Below, piece after piece: positions 9,438 through 20,770 of a stretch of DNA of 64,000 bases; position 1 is the first letter of the stretch; each line of letters opens with the position of its first letter. The notes beneath the pieces were generated by a model that searched no databases, had not been told where the DNA came from, and saw nothing but the letters and a program-made list of their open reading frames with translations. The position numbers and the translations under genes are program-made. Source of the DNA: Juglans regia (taxonomy: Eukaryota > Streptophyta > Magnoliopsida > Fagales > Juglandaceae); the NCBI RefSeq assembly GCF_001411555.2, contig NC_049901.1:29762333-29826332 (forward strand), in the 5' to 3' direction.

Positions 9438-10670
9438 ATTTTAGCATATTGCATATAAATGTCATTTTTTATGAAACTTACTACATATGGACAAGTCATG
9501 AAATACATCTTTTTCAACCATTGCATGAAAATAATTGTTGTCATGACCCCAAAGGCTCTAGGATGGGGAATTCTCCTAGTAGAACTCATTTGTCCACTCT
9601 GGAATGAGTAAAAATTGAGTGGTAACTCCAGGGTTGACGAAGAATAGTCAACGTGCTATGAATGGGTTCTTTTTAAAGATTGCCGGAGCAAAGACAAATT
9701 TTATAACACTTAAAGTTGGTGGGTGTATATTTTATGATGTTCTGATGATGTTTTGATGATGTTATGATATGTTACGAATGCATTGAGAACGATGTCTACA
9801 GACAAAGACGTAGTGTCAACATGAGTTATGCTACGGTCACTAGTAGGTGCTCACGGTGCATATGGGAATAGTGTTGCAACCATACGTATATTAATGATAG
9901 CTTTAATAACGATGAAATGTTAGGTTTTTGAACGAAATGAGATATGAAATGTTTCTTTCGAAATATCATGCTTTTGAATCAAGAAAGTGAAAAATGTTCT
10001 CTGAATGAAATGTGCATTAGATTTTTTCTAAGAAATGTCGAGGAACCTGGATGGGAGACAAATACAATTTTTTTTTTTTTTTTGCCTATCATTGCATGCA
10101 TCACATGTTTATCATTAATCATGCATATCTTATCTCTGTGTAAGTTGGTCGTTTCACTTACTGAGATTTTAAGTAAATATCACATTTGTGGACCCACTAT
10201 CGTTTCTTCTAGAATTATAGAAGTTATGTCAGGACCGGCAAAGGATGAACAGGATGGACCATTGGATATAGATGGTTGAAGAGGAGCGGGGCCTTCAGCA
10301 AAGACTAGATATAATTTTGATGCTCATAAGCATTGACTCTTTATACTTCAGAGTGTATGAAAGAGTTGATATAACTATGTAGCTAGGATTAAGTATTTTG
10401 TATTAAGGAAATGCTATCCTTAAGTTTGAACTTATAGTTATTAATATTATTGGGATGTTTAGTTCATTCTGGCATAAATGTTTAGAAGTCACCCTATTTT
10501 CCACTGATATTATTGCATACTATTATTTGCAAACGAGGATGCATTGCATATTAAGTGTCATGAATGGGTGTATGAAACCTTGTGTTGCATGTCACGACAC
10601 TCCATGTCTCAGTTACATCCCAAGCAGGGGTTTGAGGGTGTTACAAAAACAAAAAACCTACTCAACCTCC

Positions 10671-10880
10671 TACTATTCACACAACCTCCACACTCCACAT
10701 TATTTTTAATTTTTATTATTTTTTTCTTTTATTAAATATTTATTATATGAATAATGAATAAAAAATTTGAAATAATTTAAAAAGAATAAACTCAAAAAAA
10801 AAATTTTTAAAAATATTAAAAATTTAAAAAATTTAAAAAAGTGTGGAGTGTGGAGTGTGGTGGAGGTTGTGTAGCAAAGC
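10671..10880. mobile_element. Fold-back MITE with CACACAACCTCC / GGAGGTTGTGT arms
   Basis: The left arm CACACAACCTCCACACTCCA (from 10679) pairs with the right arm ending GTGTGGTGGAGGTTGTGT (to about 10872). Between the arms lie about 130 bp of nearly pure A/T. No ORF is present. This is the build of a plant MITE, moved in trans by a DNA transposase. I could not fix the superfamily because no clean TSD is visible. Confidence 0.7.
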
Positions 10881-11957
10881 TCTTACAAAAAAGGAGCCAA
10901 AAACAGTCCCAAAGATCAAGCCAAAAACCTAACTATTCACATAGGAAGTGAAGATGAATTCAAACCGGCTGCACCTTGATTCTTCATAGAATTTCTGCAC
11001 CTACTTGCCTTACTTCCCCATGGCACCACCATTGTCATTTTTTCCTATGTAAGTCCTTGCTTGTCCAATTACCTCCCTAAGGTAGCCTAACCGATTGGCT
11101 CAAAGAGAGGCACACCTTTGATTCACTTGGCTAAACCACCTCCCTTTTCATCTCTTTATTTTTTCAATTCAATCATGATCACTTGGAAGCCACTCATCCC
11201 TCTACTCCTCACCTTAGAAAGTCTTCAAATGATGGTAATAATGCTCCCAATTTAGACCAAGGAGATGGGACAAAAGGATGCAAAAATCTGGACAAAACTT
11301 GGAATCACATACCGTTGGCCATGGCTTGTTTATGGGTAAGTTTTGTTTTATTTTTTCTACAGCAAGCTAGCCCCTGCACATATGGCTTTCTTCTAACACC
11401 TTTTCAAGATTTAATCAAGTGCCTTAGGTTATTATTCAACATAACCAAGTGATGGCACAATGACATCTTGCACTCAACACTCCACCTCCCACCTCCACCA
11501 ATCAACTCCCTCTCTCTCCAAGCCATTGCCATGCCCCTCACCCCACCATGGAGTTCTATAAATACCTCCCTTCACTCCTCACTTCTCCACACTACTCTCT
11601 CTAGCTTTCCTTTGCTATTCTTGAGAGCAAAATATTCAAAGTGTGAGGAATGGTTGAAACCGAGTAGCTTGAGTAAGGATCTTGAAGTGAGTTGAGTTTT
11701 GGGTGATCAAAGGCCATGACTTTTGTAAGTGATCTTGCCTTATCTCTTGTTGGGTGTTAGATTTACATGTTAGGCATTGGTTTATGGCAATAGAATGAGG
11801 ATTTGATTGATAAATGGTCTTACTCAAGGTGTTGCATATCGGTTCAGATTTGGAGTTTTGATTGAATAAATTGTTTTGGGATGAGAGTTTAGCCATGACA
11901 TGTCTTGATATGATCTTATAGGTTTTACTAATGTCTTGGTAAGGCCACTCTATATAC
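10881..11957 (+). mobile_element. Promoter-bearing LTR fragment, no coding content
   Basis: About 1.1 kb without a gene. It reads like the promoter half of an LTR: C-rich sequence, a TATA box at 11556-11565, a CT-rich leader (CTACTCTCTCTAGC) and a donor-like TTTTGTAAGTGA near 11725. Neither terminus has a duplication and it abuts the minus-strand pol at about 11958. Confidence 0.45.
11556..11565 (+). promoter_or_regulatory. TATA box with CT-rich initiator region
   Basis: CTATAAATAC is followed about 35-45 bases downstream by a CTCTCTCT-containing leader, the usual plant core promoter layout. It probably belongs to an LTR, since no protein gene follows. Confidence 0.55.
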
Positions 11958-12140
11958 TATTGGGCCTACCTTTTAAAATACTTGATATAGCCTAACATAA
12001 CTTGGGCTTGGCTTCATTGGCAATACCATCAGGTATACCCATTCACCTTCTTCGAAGGTTAAATCCCTTATTCTTCTTGTATTGGCATAGCTCTTCTGCC
12101 TACTTTGTGCCATCGCCATTATCACTTGCATGACACTTAC
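11958..12140 (-). pseudogene. Integrase C-terminal fragment, continuation beyond element A
   Basis: The minus strand reads AMAQSRQKSYANTRRIRDLT and FEEGEWVYLMVLPMK, the conserved segment after the catalytic core of Ty3/Gypsy integrases. It joins to EMKEQVS on the other side of element A (near 16590) once one CTTAC copy is ignored. After about 11975 the frame ends. No chromodomain could be recognised. Confidence 0.85.
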
Positions 12141-12689
12141 TGTGACGCCCGCAAATTCCGCTTGGGATCGGACGGATATTTGAAGCATCGAGACATGCAA
12201 CACAAGGTTACCTGCCCCCGTTCATGACATATAAGATGCAATATTCCTAACATGCATCTAGCATTATGCAATATTCGCAGCGGATAATTTTTCTTTTTAG
12301 CAATACTATGCACCAAACCGAAATATCCCAAATACTTAAAACATACTTCATACATAATGACATACTAAACAATTGAGATCACAACACTAGTCCAAAATAG
12401 TTGTGATCAAAAGAGTGTTGGAGATTGAACTCCACAAATACAAGTAGTAATCTGAGGTAACTGATGTACTACCATCTACGTCACACCATCGCTTAGTCGA
12501 CCGTTTCCAGTTGGTCGATTCCTAGTTCTCCTTCAGATCCTGTAGCAAAATCTACCATTCGGGGGGAATGGTAGTTGGGACTACCACAGTGAGATTTGAT
12601 TACAAATCTCAGCAAGTTAACAGGAAACTTCTACACAGGTTAATGATGCATGCATGGCAGTAAAAGCATGAATGTAAAATCAAATCATA

Positions 12690-13960
12690 AGTAATCATGG
12701 CATAACTTGACATACAACATAACATAACTAGCATAACTTAAACTTAAACTGAAACTGAAGCTTAGCATGAACGTGACTTGAAACATAACATGGACTTGAA
12801 ACATAGCATGAATGTGAACTTGAAACATAACATGGACTTGAAACATAGCATAAACATGAACATGCATAATTTGAACATGAACTTGAACCTGAGCATGACA
12901 TAATATAAATGTGAACTTGGAATATAACGTGAACGTGAACATAACATCACATGAACTTGAAACATATTCTTATCTCATGGGATTACCATGATTGCGTGAT
13001 CGTAAACTTGAACATAACATAACGTGAAACATGACTTGAACTTGGAATCTTATTCAATAGACTTAATCATTAACGTGACCATATGGGTGCTACACAGGTC
13101 CCCTTGAGCCGTGTGTCCCTGCCGATTACCGCATCACATCACAGGTTTCTATACCAGCTGTGAGTGCGTTAATACGTACTCCACAGTTGTTGTGGCCCCA
13201 CGTATTCTACGTGTCACAATTGCTGTGTCTCACGTAGTGTATGCTCCACAGTTGTTGTGGCCCCATACTTCATGCTCCACAGTTGTTGTGGCCCCATGAC
13301 TTATTTGTTTGTGCCACACTTGCTGTGGACACACGTAACATAATGTGTGGCACCATCGGCGTTAGTGCCTGGCGCGCTCCGGTGACCAGCTAATTAGGCC
13401 CCATTCGCAACCTGTTGACTGTACTTCGTCAACCCAGGGAATTTCACACCTATTTAGACACTCCAGCGTGAACAAAGGAGTTCCACTAGGATATTACCCC
13501 ATCCTAGCGCTTAGGGTCGTGATTGACATGAATGACTTAACTGGCAGACATGACATTTCGTAACGTGACGTAACATGAACGTGACATAAAAGACAGAAAT
13601 CTTGACGTAACATAACGTGACATGAACGTAGGACGACAGACATGACATACTTCGAGACATAAATGTAACAGAGAACATTTCATAACATGTCATACATGTA
13701 ACATGCAACATTTCGTAACATGGCATACCATATAACAGACAACATTTCTTAACGTGGCGTAACATGTGACAATGAATATTACATGACAAGAAATACATGT
13801 AACAGATGGCATACTTAACTTAACATGACATACTTGCAATGTATAGCATGTATAGCAATACGTGATAGAATATCTTGTGTAACAGATGAATAATTCATGA
13901 CAGAATAAATTATGTGTAACAGATAAATATGTAATGACTTGGCATGACACATATGATAAC
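12690..13960. repeat. Two low-complexity tracts (CATGAACTTGAACGTGAAC type) in element A
   Basis: About 12690-13060 is built from degenerate (TGAACN)n units with CATAACATG interruptions. About 13510-13960 is built from (CATAACGTGACATGTAACA)-like units. Both produce long but meaningless His/Phe/Cys/Tyr-rich frames on the minus strand. Element C has the mirror image of both tracts at 50630-50990 and 49690-50150. Confidence 0.75.
13179..13328. repeat. Palindrome array in element A: CCACAGTTGTTGTGG x3 plus a variant
   Basis: The 15-mer CCACAGTTGTTGTGG, with 5 bp perfect arms CCACA/TGTGG and a 5 base loop, stands at 13181-13195, 13246-13260 and 13277-13291. A related CCACACTTGCTGTGG is at 13314-13328. 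Spacers contain further partial palindromes such as CACAATTGCTGTG. The same block occurs inverted in element C at 50345-50494. Confidence 0.85.
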
Positions 13961-16562
13961 ATGCATACATACAATTTAGTTCCCTTACTTATCACACATA
14001 CACATTAAATTAATAGTAAGTTAAAAGCTAACTTACCTCGATCTTCGCGCTTCGAGACAAAACTCAAGTGCGATCACGGGAAACTGAAAGTAGTGATTTC
14101 TAAAAATTAGAACTTAATCACTAACAATTAGGAATATGGAAAAATATCAACTTAGAGTAAAATTACCATTTTACCCTCTACATGTGGGAAAATGACCATT
14201 TTACCCCTAACTTAAGGATTTTGTATCCTAACTCCAAAAATCACCAAAATTTACATACCTTATGTAAATTTTGTCCTAAGCTCAAATATCAATTCAGAAA
14301 AATTTAAAACTAAACACAACCATCAAAACTCTATATGGCCGAAACTTACAAGGCTATTTCCTTTGCTTTTTGTTGTAATTCTTTCAAATCTCAAAACTCA
14401 TGATTAAACCAAAATTTTTCTTCTACTACACTCATAACATATTCTTAAGAATAATTATGTTTTGAATCATGAACAAAAGTCGTCAAAATCACTAAAACCA
14501 TACTTGAACTTTTTGGTTTCTCTTCTAAGTTCAAAACAGAATTTTGTTTCTAACTTGTTTTGATCAACCTCTTGATCCATGACTTATAAAGAAGTGATCT
14601 TCAAACCAAAACATCACATGGTTCAAAAAGGTGTCCTAAAACAGATCCAAGCTTCAAACTCAAGATCACATGGGTAAACATCAACCAAAACATAAATTTA
14701 TCCAAGAACATCATCACTTTGGCCTAACCGAATATCTCCTTCCATAAAATTTCATATGTTCGAAACTAACATCAAATATCTTCAAAATAACATTCTAACA
14801 TGTATATAAGATGCTTAGGATCTTCCAATAAAAATATCAAAGCCATTGGAATAAGATTAAACCATAAAAGATTTAAACTTTCTCAAAACAGAAACTGTTT
14901 TTCCTCTTCCAGTTTCTAAGTTTCTAGACCTAAGAAAATATTTCACCAAAACTTTTAATCATGCAACAAATCCTCAACCAATAATCATATACACATGTTA
15001 ACAGTACTCCATAAAAATTTCGGACCAAGATCTATTCATTAGCTTGGTCAAAAACTCCAAAATATAACACACTCTCCAGTTTATCGCCCAGAATGACCTT
15101 TCTGGGGTCTAAACAACTTTTTACCAATCAAATGATCTCCAAATGGAACAAATAAGATATCCACGTAAACTAGACTCCAAAATAAACAACTTTAATGAAG
15201 GAAACGTTGTGAGGAAACACTTACAAAAGCTTCGAAACAGGCATTCAAAAGAGGTACTAAAAACTGTCCGAGAGTGTCTTTTGTGTTCTATGAAGGAAAA
15301 GTGTAAAGGAGAGTTGCTTTTTCGTGGGAAGTGGACTGAAGAGCCTCTTACACAAGTTATGGGAAGTGATATGACTGAAGGAATGGTTGAGTGTTGGCTT
15401 TTCTTCTCATAAAAATCAGACCAAGATCTTTTCTCAAGGTGGAGTGTGAGAGTGAAAGAGTGAGGTGGCCCTTTTGCTTTGTCTTTCAAGAACCTTCTAG
15501 GCTCTTCTTGTACAGATCTGGCCAGCCAAGTGGGGGTACAAAACTTAGCCATGAAGCAATCCTATGGTGACCAAATTCGTGGGCCTTAATGGGCCTAAAC
15601 CGAATGGGCCTAAAATTTGGGGTTTAAAGAGGGTTTGGGTTGCTATCAAGCCCAAATCCAATATCACTTGGCCCAATCAATTTTTCAAGGTTAACAAGGT
15701 TGGATAATGATGTTCTAACACAAATTTGAAGGATTAATAGCATGTGGAAGTGATTTAATCAAGTGATTAAACACAATGCTAGAAATCGGATTAGAAAATG
15801 TTTAGAGGCCAACTTTAGGGTTTTGGGGAAACCGTTTAGGGTTTCGATTTCAACCAAGCTTTTGGGCTTTCGATTGGATTCCCACCATTTAGAATTTCAC
15901 TAGGATTGAAAACCTCTTTGATCTGGCACAATTTGGTTGAGCAGATGAAACAAAGTTTTGCTTAAGCAACATAATCTCACACCTTGATTCCTTCAAATCC
16001 AACAAACGTTCCTTATGGTGCCAAGTGTCTAAAATTATTCACTAAGTGTGGCTAAGATCTTGCCAAGTGTCCAAATAAAACTTCTCTAATCCAATTTGGA
16101 CATTCCACACTGTGATTTCGAAACACTGCAATTGGTGCGCTTATCGAGATTACTATTCACTTCGAAAAAGTGAATCATAAACTTAGTACTAAAAATTCCT
16201 AAATATTCATATTAACCTATAGTGAAAATATTTTACCGAAATTTAACCTCGAAGTGCTCCTAAAAATAATTTCACAATTTCCAACAGACGTTTCGTCCAG
16301 AATTATGAAAATAGGATATTGTGCCATAAAATCCTAAATAATCCACTGAGTGTAATGGCGTAGACCATAATGCATTCTGACACTTCTAACCATCTCAAAT
16401 AAATAAAACTCATATTTCTAGCAGCATAGTGAGTAATAACACTGACTATGTTGACAGACTAAAACCTATGCAATAGGTCGATTCGTAAAAACTTATAGGA
16501 TTTTCACGAGATTCTTAAAGTCAATAGAAATTCCGCCAATGAATTTCTAGCGGGCTGTTACA

Positions 16563-18660
16563 CTTACTTGCTCCTTCATTTCATACATTAGTTCTAGCCC
16601 GACGAGCTTAATTTCCCCAACCATCCCAACATAGACGCAACATACACTTTCTTCCGTACAAGGCCTCATACAGGGTAATTTCGATAATCCCCTAGTAGTT
16701 GTTATTGTAGAAAAACTCAGTAAGTGGGACATGGTTCTCCCAAGAACCCTTGAAATCCAACACAATTACCCTTAGCATATCTTCCAATGTCTGTACATTC
16801 CGTTCCGACTGTCCATCAGTCTGTGAATGGTATGCACTACTAAACCTTAACTTGGTAACCGTCGCTGTTTGTACACTCTTCCCGAAATGGGAAGTCTTTA
16901 ATGGGTCTCGATCTAACAATATGATCTTAGGCACACTGTGAAGCCTAACTATCTCCTTAACGTATAGTCAAGTCAACTTGCTTAGGGTGTCCGTGGTAGT
17001 AACTGGAAGAAAATAGACACTTTTTCTCAGTCTATCTATGATTACACATATCACATTCTTACCATGTTGAGTTCTTAGTAATCCAAACACAAATTTTAGG
17101 GAAATATCATCCGATTTCCATTATGGGATAGGTAGGGGCTGTAGAACCCGGACAAGTCTTCGATGTTTAGCTTTCACTGGCCTACACGTGGTGCATTTTT
17201 CAATGAAATAGGCATTGTCTTGCTTCATTCCTTGCCACTATAATTCTGTTTTTAGATCCAGTACATCTTCATACTACCAAGGTGCATTGAATATGGGAAA
17301 GGAATGTGCTCTCACAAGTATTCTTTCCTTAATTTTCAAATTCATAGGGACCACATTGCGATTCTTGTACAACAAGGTTCTACACTTGCTAAGGAGCAAA
17401 GGTCCTTTTGCCTTCCTAACCCTTCGTCAGATGTCCAACAACTTTGGGTCCTTTCTCTACAGGTCCTTTAAATTATCATAGGCCATCTTCCTTATACTCT
17501 GTATGGAGGCGAGGACTTCTTGCTGGGAACTTTCCACAAGTAGCTTCCTCATCCCTTTGCGTAGAGAGTCCACATTCGAAGATCCGTTCTCACTTTTCAC
17601 TCTAGACTTTCGGCTTAGAGCATCAACGACCAAATTAGCTTTTCCCATATGGTACTTAATCTCACACCAATAAATGCTTATAACCTTTAACCATCTCATC
17701 TGCCTAATGTTAAGGTTCTTCTGCGTGAAGAGATGTTTCAAACTCTTGTGGTCTGTATACATCTTGTAGATTTCTCAATAGACGTAATGTCACCAAATTT
17801 TCAAGGCGAAAATCACTGTTTCCAGTACCAAGTCGTGAGTAGGGTAATTCTTTCTATGATCCTTTGGCTATTATGAAGCATAAGCCACTACTCTTCCTTC
17901 TTGCATCAAATTGCATCCTAGTCCATACTTCAAAGTGTCATTGAATACTACTAATGGTTTCTGGGGTTCTTGTATTGCTAATACAAGGATCGTGGTCACC
18001 CTTTTCTTTAATTCCTCAAAGCTTCATTCGCATTGCTCAATCCATACAAATCTGGAGTTCTTCCCCGTCCACACCGTAAGTGGATTTGAAAGTTTCGAGA
18101 ATTCTTCTACGAATCTCCTATAATATCGAGCAAGTCCCAAAAAACACCTTACCTCATGGACTGTTGTGGGGCATTGTAAATTTACATCGAAGAAACTCAA
18201 CCTCCACCAACCAGAATTCACATTTAATGAGGCTGGTGAACAATTGGTGCTCCATCAGCTTTCCTTCCCAGCACTAACCTCAAGTGATTCTTATGGTCTC
18301 TGGTGTCCTTAGAGTAACCTAAAATATCGTCGTGAACACCATCATAAATAATTCTAAGAATTTCCTAAACACCTTATTCATGATATCTATGAATGTTGCT
18401 AGAGCGTTAGCCATCCCAAATGGCATCACCGTGAATTCAAAATGCTCGTACCTCATTCTAAACATGGTCTGGGATACGTCACCATCCTTAATCCTCAACT
18501 GGTGATACCCAAACCTAAGGTCAATCTTAGAAAACATCAAGGCTCCCTGTAATTGATCGAATAACTCATCTATCCTAGGCAACAAATATTTGTTCTTTAT
18601 TGTTACCTTGTTTAGTTCATGATAATCGATACACATCCTAGGCGCTTTCCCATTTCTTCA
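16563..18660 (-). pseudogene. Chromovirus pol remnant: RT, RNase H, integrase core
   Basis: The frame 18636-18319 begins at the RT core with [17 protein letters not shown] and shows [13 protein letters not shown] and [11 protein letters not shown]. The expected YxDD box is altered after [13 protein letters not shown]. The connection domain CFLGLARYYRRFVEEFS lies at 18221-18024. RNase H follows at 17762-17457 with MYTDHKSLKHLF and VVDALSRKS. The integrase first catalytic Asp region is near 17030-17000 in a broken frame (VYFLPV). The later part at 16934-16692 shows LDRDP, SSAYHSQTDGQSERNVQTLE and GSWENHVPLTEF, so the second Asp and the Glu of the DDE triad are visible. The 5' end of RT is missing at about 18660, where unrelated DNA begins. 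Confidence 0.88.
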
Positions 18661-18943
18661 AGCTAATCAATCATTCTTGGACCTCTTACCCCAACCACAT
18701 TGGGGCTCCACACAATAGGGAAATGCTCTAGCGATGGGAAACCAGCCACTAGTTACAAAGCTTCAATATGGTATCAGTGAAGCTTTAGGTCTTTAAGGGT
18801 AGAATAGAGTTGGGCTATGTTCGTTCGGGTGCAGAGATGTAGCCAAACGACCAGTGGGAGGCGGCTTGCCCTTCACTCCAATCCAAAGTAATGGGAGAGT
18901 GGCTTGGCTTCTTGTGGCTTCACTCTCCCCACTGAATAAGTAA
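18661..18943. other. Short unassigned segment with a hairpin and a tRNA-Met PBS-like 9-mer
   Basis: No gene. It holds TGGTATCAG at 18769-18777, which matches the first nine bases of a common plant initiator-Met primer site but not the rest. It also holds a perfect 9 bp inverted repeat, GGGAGAGTG (18893-18901) and CACTCTCCC (18921-18929). It separates the broken 5' edge of the chromovirus RT from element D. Confidence 0.4.
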
Positions 18944-19569
18944 TGTGACGCCCTCAGATTTTTGCTTGGGATTGGATGGACATCTGAAGCTTAGGACATG
19001 CAATACAAGGTTACCTAGCCCCGTTCTTGACAAATAAAGATATAATGCACCTGGCATGCATCTAACAATATTTAATATTTGTAGCGGATAATTTTTTTTT
19101 TCTTGAGCAAATACTATGCACCAAACTAAAGATATCCCAAATACTTAAAACATAATCCATAAACATTAAAGTGGTAGACCCTCTTGATTACATCATGAGT
19201 CCAAAAGGTCTGTGATCAAAAGAGTACTAGAGACGAGCTCCTTAAGTACAAGTAGGAACTAAAGCAACTACTAGGCTAATCCAATGAGTAGCTCGCACAA
19301 CTCAGTCAAGAATGCCATAATACTAATGATAAATCAGAGCATTAAGGCTATGAGCTCCACAACCGTTGTTGTCTAATCGACCATCTACAGTCGGTCGACC
19401 TCTGGTGTGCCTCCTGATCCTGACACATGGTCTACCATTCCAAGGGGAATGGTAGTTGGGACTACGACGATGAAATTTGATTACAAATCTCAGCAAGTTA
19501 ACAAATAACTTAACATACAGGTCAAAGATGCATGCATGATAGTAAAAGCAGGATTGCATTCATGATCAT

Positions 19570-20040
19570 AAATAAGCTTGATGTAACTTGACATTTAACA
19601 TGAACATGAACTTGAACGTGAACTGACTTGAACATGAACTTAAACATGAATGTGAACGTGAACGTGAACGTGAACTAAACTTGAGCTGAAACTTAACGTG
19701 AATTGAAACATGAACTGAACGTGAATTGAAACATGACTGAACGTGAACTAACTTGAACATGAACTTAAACATGAATGTGAACATAAACTGAACTTGAACT
19801 AAAACTAAATATGAACTTAACGTGAATTGTAACATGAACTGAACATGAATTTGAAACATGACTGAACATGAACTTGAAACAAGAATTGAATGTGTACTTG
19901 AACTTGAATAACATGAACTTGAACTTAATGTAACTTGAACTTGCATAACATGAGCTTGAACACAAAATACAGAACTTGGAATCTTGTTCAATAAATTGAA
20001 TTTGAGCATGAACTTAAACATGAACGTGAACATGAACTCT
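19570..20040. repeat. Low-complexity TGAACNTGAAC tract of element D
   Basis: Degenerate six-base units of the GAACNT / GAACGT kind repeat over about 470 bp. Counterpart of the tracts in A and C. Confidence 0.75.
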
Positions 20041-20043
20041 GAT

Positions 20044-20338
20044 GATCAAAATGATTTTGCCAGTTATTTTCTCAAGAATAGTGAACAATCAGAATGATTC
20101 TACCCAAACATATTACGTCAAAGATACTCAAACAATCAAAATGATTACACCATGAGAATTTTAAATGAGATACCCAAACAATTAGAATGATTCTGCCAGG
20201 AGTGCCTCATAATAGTCCGACAATCAAAATAATTATGCTAGGAGAATTTGACTAGAGGTATTCTAACAATCAAAATGATTAGGCCAGAAGTAGCCCACAT
20301 TAATTATAAATAGAGATGTTCGGACAATCATAGTGATT
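20044..20338. repeat. Palindrome array in element D: AATCANNNTGATT, seven units
   Basis: The palindromic core AATCA-N3-TGATT, or one-to-two-base variants, occurs at about 20046, 20087, 20134, 20180, 20222, 20268 and 20326. The period is 41-58 bp, mostly about 45. Surrounding bases (CCCAAACA..., GCCAGGAG...) are weakly repeated too. Confidence 0.85.
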
Positions 20339-20399
20339 ACATCATGAGTATCCTAGGCATGACTGACTAAGAAAATATTATTTTAGAGACACACTCTGT

Positions 20400-20770
20400 A
20401 CTCAAGACATGACATGAGGTGAAATGAAATGACAGATGACATGACATATATAACGTGACATATACGTAAGATGCATGACTTGACGTAATATGAAACAAAT
20501 AAAAAATATGTAACATGGCATAGCATGTGACATATAACATTATGTAACATGCCATAGCGTGTAACAGAAAACCTTACGTGACATGGCATAATGTGTAATA
20601 GATAGCCCTATGTGACATGGAATAACGTGTAACAGATAACATTATGTGACATGACATAACATATAACAGATAACTATTTCATGGTAGAATATAATATGTG
20701 TAACAAATGAATATTTCATGATAGAATATAATGTGTAACATATAAACGTGTAGTGACATGGAATGGCATG
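20400..20770. repeat. Degenerate repeat of the ACATGGCATAACRTGTAACAGATA type
   Basis: Units of about 40-45 bp built round a GACATGGCATA box and a GTAACAGATA box recur four to five times. This matches the second low-complexity tract of element A. Confidence 0.65.

Larger units (their letters stand above)
7809..10645 (+). mobile_element. LTR-like block G, interrupted by a LINE tail and a solo LTR
   Basis: After removing the insertions at 8007-8352 and 8755-9437, the block reads as non-coding LTR sequence ending in GGGTGTTACA at 10645. Its left part (about 7860-8690) is homologous to block H (29457-29883): both share the GCATCCATAGA, GGCCTTAA, GCATGCCA and GATTATGAACATCTTCCTTA strings in order. 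Its right part (about 9537-10645) parallels the 3' part of element C (50150-51526), including GGCTCTAGGATGGGG versus GCGCTAGGATGGGG and a CCTTGTGTTGCATGTC box near the end. The true 5' end is unclear. TGTATGACC at 7817 is a candidate, but no TSD supports it. Confidence 0.6.
12141..16562 (-). mobile_element. Element A, 4.4 kb long-LTR unit, TSD CTTAC
   Basis: The ends read TGTGACGCCC (12141) and GGGCTGTTACA (16562), with exact duplications CTTAC at 12136-12140 and 16563-16567. It is a reverse-oriented sister of element C; over 13111-13296 the two are identical at the protein-reading level for 62 codons. There are no convincing genes, PBS, PPT or terminal direct repeats, so it behaves as a single LTR. 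On the minus strand, the presumed sense, it holds a leader, a donor-like GAGGTAAGT (complement of 14031-14038), two TGAACNTGAAC-type tracts and a palindrome array. Alternatives are a solo LTR of a giant-LTR element or an LTR-only non-autonomous element. Confidence 0.85.
11958..18660 (-). mobile_element. Chromovirus-type Ty3/Gypsy pol, split by element A
   Basis: On the minus strand RT, RNase H, integrase zinc-binding region and integrase core run from 18660 to 16563. The integrase C-terminal part then resumes at 12140-11958, after the 4.4 kb insertion A. The CTTAC target duplication at both ends of A proves that the two parts were once contiguous. Gag and protease are missing, and no convincing chromodomain is seen after the integrase tail. 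Many stops show an old copy. Confidence 0.85.

Noticed and set aside
13111..13299. 62-codon frame identical in A and C
   Set aside because: Identity reflects recent common origin of the two LTR copies; the frame covers the palindrome array and has no protein-like features.
12685..13995. Cys/His/Phe/Tyr-rich frames in A (and 49689-50971 in C)
   Set aside because: They are translations of the degenerate GAACNT and ACATG repeats. The amino-acid pattern follows the repeat unit.
15121..15552. 143-codon minus-strand frame in element A
   Set aside because: The homologous stretches in B (32450-32820) and C (about 48000-48400) are broken by stops and shifts, composition is ordinary, and it lies in the LTR leader. 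No domain is recognisable.
18769..18777. TGGTATCAG as a true tRNA-Met primer site
   Set aside because: Only nine bases match, and no LTR end (…CA) stands directly before it.
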